NCBI GenBank assembly: GCA_963995525.1
Contig: OZ023205.1
Location: 62,194,604-62,258,603 of the forward strand
Source of the DNA: Escarpia spicata
Taxonomy: Eukaryota > Annelida > Polychaeta > Sabellida > Siboglinidae
Direction of reading: 5' to 3'
DNA length: 64,000 nucleotides
The position numbers and the translations under genes were made by a program. The notes below the pieces were generated by a model, which searched no databases, was not told the DNA's origin, and worked only from the letters and a program-made list of their open reading frames with translations. Shown here one piece after another: positions 60,494-64,000 of the stretch. How positions within the stretch are numbered: the stretch's first letter is position 1; every line of letters begins with the position of its first letter.

Positions 60494-63270
60494 TTACAGA
60501 GTTAATCTGTCCGCAGCTTTCCTAAATCTCACCGATCTATGAACAGAAGCAGGTGTCCCAACAGTAGATGGCAGCATTGTAGGAGTGGTGCCACTAGCTC
60601 CATCAAGTATTGGAGCTACATCTCCTGTCAGTTCCTTTTCTTCAGGCTCGGGCCGTCCAGAACCTGTTTCCGATGCAGCAACAGCCTCTTGCTCCACTGG
60701 ATTATCTGTCGCCTCTGTATGACGTCAGCGCACGTGATCTCTATGACGTCTCAAGTAGCAACCATCATCTGTCTATGATACCAAGACGTTCTTTTGTTCT
60801 CGTAGAACAGCCGGAATCCACTTAGGTGTGGCGCTGTATGTGATTCTTGAAGTAGACCGTATCTCCTGGGTTGAAACATCGCTCCTTTGACTTCTTGTTG
60901 TAGTACCCGGTAATTTTCTCTTGATGTTGGTAAACTTTACTGCTGATGCTAGGATGTACCGCATCCAACAGCGTTCGCAGTTTACGTCCAATCAACGGTT
61001 CTCTCGGCGAGCTTCCCGTAGTGCTGTGAGGAGACTCTCTGTAGGTCGTCAGGTGTGGAGACAATCTAGTCTCCATTGTTTCGTCCTTCATCTTCACAAA
61101 TCCCCTCGTCACCGGTTGTACCGCCCTTTCCGCGAAATCGTTAGAAGTTGGATGATAGGCTGGTGATATGATGTGTTGGAAATTATTTCTCGCGATGAAC
61201 TGTTGGAAGTCGGCACTGGTAAAGCAAGATCCATTATCTGTGACAGTAGTCTCGCAAACCACGTGTCGCGAACATTCCGCGCAGATATTAAATAGTCACC
61301 CGAGTTGTTGATGAATGCACGACGTTTGCTTCGATCCATTTTGAGTAAGCATCAACTGCTACAAGAATCATCTTGTTCTCAATTTGACCCGCATGTTCCA
61401 GATCAACCCGTGACCGTGGCTTCTTTGGAAATAACCATGGTCGAAGTAGTCGGATTTCGCACGTTTCCTTTGCACTGTCGGCGTTGTTGTGTTGAATCTG
61501 CTGGTCAACACCAGATGTAAGAGCGTGCCAATGCTTTCATCTTCACAACACCGCTGTGGCTACTGTGTAGAAGCTGCAACGTTGTAGCTCGACCTGGTGG
61601 ATGTACAACCACTCTGGCACCACGCATCAAACACCCTTCGTGGTCGTCGCGCACTCTGTTGAATTGGTCGCTCCGACCCATCTGGCATCTGGTGTGACAA
61701 CACTGCTCCGACGCCATAACGCGATGCATCGTATGACAGTAGGAGTGGCTTGTCCTGATCAAAAAGCACAAACAGTGTGTCTGACTGCAGAAGCTGCTTG
61801 GAATGCCTCGTCTTGGTCTTTCCCCCATCGCTACCTGGTCTCCTTCCTGCATGAGAAGTGCACGCAATGGTGCCAGGGTTGTCGCCAAGTTGCACAAGAA
61901 CCGACCACAATAGTTCAACAACCAAAGCCATGACCTCAGTTCTTTCACAGTCGTCGGTTTAGACGCATCTTGTATCGCTTTGACCTTCTCGAGGGTGCAA
62001 ACCATCGCGATCAATTTAGTGGGTCAGGTACATTCTACTGACGATTTGAAGAACTGACATTTTTCATCGTTTCATTTCAGTCCTGCCTCATCCAACCGCC
62101 ACAACAACAAGCGGAGATTAGCAACGTGTTTATCTGTCCTTACTGTTACAAGAATGTTGTTCACGAAAACGCATACCCGTTGTACGCCAGCATGTACACA
62201 TTTAAGCGTTCTTTGGAAGATAGACTGCACCACTGCCATGCCGTAATCTGGTGTTGCGAAACAGTCCCCTGTGCGTGCCGATGGTGACATAGTCGCGCGA
62301 GTCTTGAGATTGGCTTGACTCAAATCTAGCTTTGAGAATGACTCTCCTCCATTCAGATCTGCATACAGGTCATTGAACCTAGGTAGCGGATATTTATCCT
62401 GGACCACACCTTGGTTGATTGTGATTTTATAGTCACCGAATATCCAGATCTGTCCTTTTGACTTGCAGACAGGGACGATAGGCGATGCCCATTCTGAGAA
62501 TTGGAATGGTTCAATGATACCAATTTCTTGCAGTCGTGTTAACTCTTGTTCGACTTTCTCTTTCGTCGTATAGGGAACTGGTGATGGCTTGTGAAAACGA
62601 GGGGTGGCATTGTCTTTCACATGGACCTTAACTTCCACGCCCTTCAGTTCTCTCCGAGACCTTCGATGAAAACGACTGGAACTTCAGCCATCAGTTGAGA
62701 AAGATCGGGATCCTGATTCTTGACGTGCAGTATTTCACTCCAATCCAACTTCAACTGCGGTAACAGATTGCTGCCAAGAATATTCTGTCTTTCTCCAGAC
62801 ACCACCACTATTGACATTTGGGCTAACTGTCCCTTGTTTTCTGCTACTGCATTTAATTGATCCAGTACGGATATTGTTTGTCCGGTGTAGTTTCACGTGG
62901 TTAGCTGGTTGTAGGACTGGAGGGTTATCAGGCTTCAATGCACACACAGTTTTCTCATCAATGACAAACTCCGGCTCCAGTATCAACCATCATAGCCACA
63001 TCTTTCCCGTTCAATTTCACCCTGACCGTGATTGGCTGCTTGTAAGATGACCCTTTGTTATCCAGACTGTACAGCGAATACTCCTCTTATTCGACAGTCA
63101 ATGCTTCCACAACATGCGTCTCCAGCAAATCCCCGAAATTGCAAGTGGATGCCAGACGGCTTAATTTCGCTGCAAATTTGGTGACATCCTCGCTTTCCTT
63201 TTGACTACGTTGATGAAACTTGTATCTTTCGGCCACTGTTAACCGTTGACTGTTTCAGCAGTGTTACCCC
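60494..63270 (-). pseudogene. Decayed Ty3/Gypsy element, gag to integrase
   Basis: From right to left: a gag piece (TVAERYKFHQRSQKESEDV, about 63240-63095), a protease core (MMVDTGAG, about 62985), reverse transcriptase (RLQEIGIIEP, SEWASPIVPVCKSKG, GGESFSKLDLSQA), where the catalytic YxDD motif has become FVNN (about 62160), RNase H, the integrase zinc-finger region (SHSGVVKMKALARSYIWC), the integrase core (TDNGSCFTSADF, HPTSNDFAERAV) and a final RFRKAADRLTL tail. Frameshifts occur throughout, and a segment is missing between gag and protease and inside the RT. No LTR was recognised. The lost catalytic residues make it dead. Confidence 0.87.
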
Positions 63271-63339
63271 TGTGTAAAATGATCAGCGAAGTGGTAGGGG
63301 TGGGCTACGCGAGCGCTGGAGGCACGAAGCGATGCAGTT

Positions 63340-63530
63340 GACCTCTGGTACTCTTTTGAGGTGTGGTTTCCACTTGACCACTGGTACCCAGCTGAGGTGT
63401 GATTTCCACTTGACCACTGGTACTCGGTTGAGGTGTTGGCTTCCACTTGACCACTGGTACTCGGTTGAGGTGTGGCTTCCACTTGACCACTGGTACTCAG
63501 TTGAGGTGTGTCTTCCACTTAACCACTGGT
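63340..63530. repeat. 36-base minisatellite, about 5 copies
   Basis: The unit reads CTTCCACTTGACCACTGGTA then CTCGGTTGAGGTGTGG. On the minus strand it encodes a 12-residue repeat (TSGQVEATPQPS) and sits just upstream of the gag piece, so it may have grown inside gag coding sequence or its leader. Confidence 0.93.
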
Positions 63531-64000
63531 TTTCTTGCCCTAACCCTAGGCCGTGTTACGACGCTGACAGATTCAGTGAAAGTGGTATCATCTGAGGACT
63601 CCTTCCCGCATCATCACCTTTAAATGATTATAATATCACGATATTATGATGTTAGATTGGTGGTTTCTGTTTCAAAGATTATACTTTATTTGTTGCTAGC
63701 ATGCTGTACAATTAATTAAACAGTCATTTCTGGAATGCCACAAAAGTATGTTTCCATTAATCGCAAGAACGTTTCTCAAATTGTGTCCTTTTTATAAAAC
63801 AGTGTAAGCTGTTTAACATATTTACATTATGTGCAAACATATCATTGCCTAGCCCAACGTATTGATAATCCGTTAGTTTGCCTAACTTTGATACCTCAGT
63901 GAGTTAGTTCCATCATTCAACATTATCCTAGGCATATTTACGTTTAAGAATATTGCACCTTCGCGCCCTTCTGAGACGTAAATAACGCCCGGTTTGCATC
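63531..64000. other. Gene-free stretch to the window end
   Basis: AT-rich; no feature was recognised. Confidence 0.5.

Overview
The window is animal nuclear DNA, most likely from a marine invertebrate. The signs are multi-exon genes with GT-AG introns, several classes of LINE, two Ty3/Gypsy-type elements, a hAT element, tRNA-derived SINEs, many micro- and minisatellites, and AT-rich spacers. Nothing visible fixes the phylum. Four genes or gene remnants stand out against a background dominated by repeats.

Region 1 (1-9415): two genes meet tail to tail. A six-exon, plus-strand, transposase-derived protein (1600-5943) ends 7 bases from the stop of a three-exon, minus-strand gene (9139-5951). 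The second gene encodes a zinc-binding P2X7 C-terminal ('ballast') domain without the ion channel. Upstream of the ballast gene, a 207-base block ends at a TTAA inside an interrupted LINE (9412-9415). The same block occurs inverted at 53672-53878, again starting at TTAA. This suggests that both genes ride in one large TTAA-type (Kolobok-like) DNA transposon whose left end lies outside the window. A 0.9-kb hAT element sits in the large intron of the ballast gene.

Region 2 (12044-21065, minus): a ten-exon gene joins the Mind bomb N-terminal set (MIB/HERC2, ZZ finger, MIB/HERC2, SH3-like) through a Ser/Thr-rich linker to the N-lobe of a protein kinase. Exon phases agree throughout. One codon of the second MIB/HERC2 domain is TAG, and no C-lobe exon was found. 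Several minisatellites lie in or just upstream of the gene.

Region 3 (22.6-28.4 kb): a complete, GC-rich Ty3/Gypsy element with 189-base LTRs and a 5-base target duplication. Its reading frame is broken by three TGA codons, each explicable as CGA to TGA, and by one frameshift.

Region 4 (30.0-31.1 kb): a basic, possibly DNA-binding small protein faces the terminal exon of an unknown protein. Region 5 (33.8-43.6 kb): several LINE remnants, one with a 24-copy, 70-base minisatellite inside its endonuclease region.

Region 6 (47.7-56.9 kb): four exons of an SLC7-type amino-acid transporter with lesions in exon 2. Its first intron holds a complete, intact LINE flanked by an 11-base target duplication. 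Region 7 (57.8-63.5 kb): a 5'-truncated LINE next to a decayed Gypsy element, both on the minus strand. All family assignments are by eye; exon models are joined by phase and motif and are untested.
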